In this document: positions 5,081 to 6,939 of the stretch, piece by piece | Position numbering within the stretch: the first letter of the stretch is position 1 | Layout: each line of letters begins with the position of its first letter | From: an uncultured Bacilli bacterium | GTDB taxonomy: Bacteria; Bacillota_I; Bacilli_A; RF39; UBA660 | Assembly (NCBI GenBank): GCA_934090775.1 | Contig: CAKOKF010000054.1 | Location: 1-6,939, forward strand | Direction: 5' to 3' | DNA length: 6,939 bases | Translations under genes and position numbers: made by a program | The notes under the pieces: generated by a model | Seen by the model: only the letters and a program-made list of their open reading frames with translations | What the model was told of the DNA's origin: nothing | The model's database searches: none

Positions 5081-6709
5081 TTCATAGAATTTATTAATTC
5101 TTTTAACTAATTCATCTTTACCAAGATACTTAATTAAATAATAAATATTTGGAGACTGATTTTTCTTACAAATAATGATACGAAGTAGGGCACAAAAGTC
5201 GGCTACCATACCATTAAATTTATCCGGTTCAGCTTTGTAAGCTTTTTTATCAGCCGTATAATTATTCTTTACCGCAAATTCTTTTAAATTATTAAACCAA
5301 TCTTCTTGCGTATCGGTATCATTATAAACATTATTAATATAATCTAAGACAATATTCTTATCACATATTTTACACTCAACATAAGGATTAGCATCTTTAT
5401 AAAATAACTCATTAAACATATAACTAAATTCGGTTTTAACATCACTTAAAGCAGCTATATCTTTACGAGGTCTTTCAATATCTCTTTCAATATTAAAGAC
5501 ATTAAGAGCATATTCCTTATTATTAACTAAAATATTATAGAATTCCTCATCATATTCTTTAGTATATTTTAAAGTCATATCATATAATTCATAATTTTTT
5601 AAATGACTAAAATAGATTTTAGAAATACTTTGTAATTTTTCCATATCAAATAAAGTACCACCGATAGGCATTTTATTAAATTCAAATGTAAAATCATCAA
5701 TTCCCTTATCCGGGTTAGCATTATACCATTCTTCAAAATCATAGTTTTCAATAGTAGCAAGATATAATCTAATAACCTCTGTTGGAATACCTAGTTTTTG
5801 ATAGAAACTAATAGCGGCTTCTTTATCTTTTCTTTTACTTAATTTACGAACTGTTGTTCCTTCTTTAATAGTAATTGGGGCGATATGAGCATAAACTGGT
5901 TCTTTAAAACCTAAAAGTTTAAACAATTCATGATGTTTTGGATAACTAGCCACCCATTCATCACCACGAGTAACATGTGTTGTATGCATTAAATGATCAT
6001 CGACAACATGAGCAAAATGGTAAGTAGGAAGACCATCACTTTTAATAATTACATCATCAATATCATTTTCTGGCATTTCAATATCGCCTTTAATAGCATC
6101 ATGTAAAATAATTTTATTTTCAAAATCACCTTGACTACGAAAACGGATAATATATTTATCGCCATTGTCTAAATGTTCTTTAATTTCTTCCATTGTTAAA
6201 TCTCGACATTTAGCATATTTCTTATAGTAACCTAAACGTAATTTTTTATGTTCCTGATAACTTCTAATTTCTTCTAAATGTTCAGGAGTACAAAAGCATG
6301 GGTAAGCAAGTCCTTCTTCAATTAACTTTTTAGCATAAGCTTGATAAATATCTTTTCTTTCTGATTGCAAGTAAGGACCATATTCGCCACCAAAACCTTG
6401 GCCTTCATCAAAAGTAATTCCTAGACTTTTAAAATCATTAATAATACCTTGAACTCCATTTTCAATAGTTCTTTTCCCATCTGTATCTTCGATTCTTAAA
6501 AAGCATACACCATTAGTTTGTTTAGCCAGTTGGATTGCCATAAATGATGTTGCCAAACTTCCTAAGTGAACAAAACCAGTAGGAGATGGAGCAAAACGAG
6601 TAACGCAAGCACCCTCACTTAATTTTCTTTCAGGATATTTTTTTTCATAATATTTATAATCATGTTGGACATTCGGAAGTAAAATGTCTGCTAATTCTTT
6701 ATTTGTCAT
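5072..6709 (-). CDS. gltX: Glutamate--tRNA ligase (class I aminoacyl-tRNA synthetase)
   Basis: This cytoplasmic enzyme activates glutamate with ATP and charges tRNA-Glu. In most Firmicutes it also mischarges tRNA-Gln for later amidation by GatCAB; whether this copy does so cannot be read from the sequence. The Rossmann catalytic domain opens with TRFAPSPTGFVHLGS, giving the HIGH-class motif as HLGS (48-51), then FLRIEDTD (70-77). The KMSKS-class motif is KLSKR (289-293). CFC at 138-140 with Cys168 (AKCRDLT) matches the zinc-binding insertion of bacterial GluRS. PTYHFAHVVDDHLM (228-241) and RGDEW (248-252) are core family motifs. Residues about 340-545 form the helical anticodon-binding part. 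At 545 residues it is longer than the usual 470-490-residue form, with about 30 extra N-terminal residues and a longer C-terminal part. AGAGGA at 6715-6720, 5 bases upstream, supports the start. It is monocistronic, with its own promoter, and converges on the small membrane gene. Confidence 0.96.
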   Translation of the reverse strand: MTNKELADILLPNVQHDYKYYEKKYPERKLSEGACVTRFAPSPTGFVHLGSLATSFMAIQLAKQTNGVCFLRIEDTDGKRTIENGVQGIINDFKSLGITFDEGQGFGGEYGPYLQSERKDIYQAYAKKLIEEGLAYPCFCTPEHLEEIRSYQEHKKLRLGYYKKYAKCRDLTMEEIKEHLDNGDKYIIRFRSQGDFENKIILHDAIKGDIEMPENDIDDVIIKSDGLPTYHFAHVVDDHLMHTTHVTRGDEWVASYPKHHELFKLLGFKEPVYAHIAPITIKEGTTVRKLSKRKDKEAAISFYQKLGIPTEVIRLYLATIENYDFEEWYNANPDKGIDDFTFEFNKMPIGGTLFDMEKLQSISKIYFSHLKNYELYDMTLKYTKEYDEEFYNILVNNKEYALNVFNIERDIERPRKDIAALSDVKTEFSYMFNELFYKDANPYVECKICDKNIVLDYINNVYNDTDTQEDWFNNLKEFAVKNNYTADKKAYKAEPDKFNGMVADFCALLRIIICKKNQSPNIYYLIKYLGKDELVKRINKFYEER

Positions 6710-6731
6710 AATATTCCTCTTTTCTTTGTTT

Positions 6732-6759
6732 ATTATAATATAGTTTTCTTTATTTTCAA
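6732..6759 (-). promoter_or_regulatory. Promoter of gltX
   Basis: On the minus strand, TTGAAA (6754-6759), a 16-base spacer and a perfect TATAAT (6732-6737). A start near 6725 leaves only about 15 leader bases, including the AGAGGA site. That leaves no room for a T-box or other leader riboswitch from this promoter. Confidence 0.75.
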
Positions 6760-6825
6760 AGAGTTTTTCAGCCCTATATATCTAAACATTCTATCTTTTT
6801 TACCATTCTTTTCTTAATTTACTTT

Positions 6826-6848
6826 AAAAAAAAACCATAACGGTTCTT
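6826..6848 (-). terminator. Intrinsic terminator of tRNA-Gln
   Basis: On the minus strand, AAGAACC (6842-6848) pairs with GGTTTTT (6830-6836) over 7 bp with one G-T wobble and a 5-base loop. The arm runs into nine consecutive T residues (6826-6834). It lies 10 bases after the tRNA CCA end and should uncouple the tRNA from gltX downstream. Confidence 0.75.
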
Positions 6849-6858
6849 AATATCAAAA

Positions 6859-6934
6859 TGGCTGCCTAGGTAGGACTCGAACCCACGAAATGTCAGAGTC
6901 AGAATCTGATGCCTTACCACTTGGCTACTAGGCA
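6859..6934 (-). tRNA. tRNA-Gln (anticodon CUG)
   Basis: The minus strand folds into a 76-base cloverleaf with an encoded CCA (6859-6861). The acceptor stem TGCCTAG (6928-6934) pairs perfectly with CTAGGCA (6863-6869); the T1-A72 first pair is a hallmark of glutamine tRNA. The D-stem is GCC/GGC. The anticodon stem TCAGA/TCTGA encloses TTCTGAC, giving anticodon CTG (6900-6902) for CAG codons. The T-loop is TTCGAGT on a 5-bp stem with one wobble pair. The variable region is 6 bases. Its promoter lies beyond the window end, since only five bases precede the gene. Confidence 0.94.
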
Positions 6935-6939
6935 ATTCC

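Noticed and set aside
6710..6858. T-box or other leader riboswitch upstream of gltX
   Set aside because: The gltX promoter at 6732-6759 leaves a leader of about 15 bases, and the hairpin at 6826-6848 is explained as the tRNA-Gln terminator.
1..6939. Recoded genetic code (TGA as tryptophan), suggested by the AT-rich, Mollicutes-like composition
   Set aside because: All tryptophan positions in the five proteins, including conserved ones, are TGG, and no frame needs TGA read-through. TGA is not used as a stop in these five genes, but that is too few to infer anything.
1..6939. CRISPR array, insertion sequence, phage or defence island
   Set aside because: No regularly spaced repeats, transposase, integrase or terminal inverted repeats are visible; the genes are chromosomal envelope and translation functions.

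Overview
The window is strongly AT-rich bacterial chromosome. It holds five protein genes and two tRNA genes with encoded CCA ends. Sigma-A type promoters (TATAAT boxes), AGGTGA/AAGGAG ribosome binding sites, short leaders, intrinsic terminators and LytR-CpsA-Psr (LCP) wall proteins point to a low-GC Firmicute, perhaps an uncultured gut Bacilli/Erysipelotrichia-type lineage. That placement is inference. All tryptophans in the five proteins use TGG, and the genes end in TAA or TAG, so the standard bacterial code fits and a Mycoplasma-type code does not.

Layout from left to right: two small hairpins and a minus-strand tRNA-Gly(GCC). A divergent plus-strand gene follows for a single-pass membrane protein of unknown function (259-921). 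It converges on a large minus-strand LCP gene (996-2924) whose protein has three membrane helices, an accessory domain, an LCP catalytic domain and a C-terminal PASTA-like domain. A 272-base divergent intergenic region carries both LCP promoters and a long imperfect inverted repeat. Next is a second LCP gene (3197-4594) that closely resembles streptococcal CpsA/Cps2A, then a small single-pass membrane protein with a cysteine pair (4663-5040). That gene converges on minus-strand gltX (5072-6709). A minus-strand tRNA-Gln(CUG) closes the window.

Functionally there are two themes. One is the cell envelope: two LCP enzymes, expected to transfer undecaprenyl-linked glycopolymers to peptidoglycan, and two small anchored proteins facing the same compartment. 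The other is translation: GltX with tRNA-Gln and tRNA-Gly. Nearly every gene has its own promoter. Both convergent junctions are closed by compact terminators that overlap the minus-strand stop codon.

I see no CRISPR array, insertion sequence, phage gene or defence system. The most distinctive items are the LCP-PASTA fusion, the cysteine pairs on extracytoplasmic domains, the inverted repeat overlapping the second LCP promoter, and the two uncharacterised membrane proteins. None amounts to a clearly new system.
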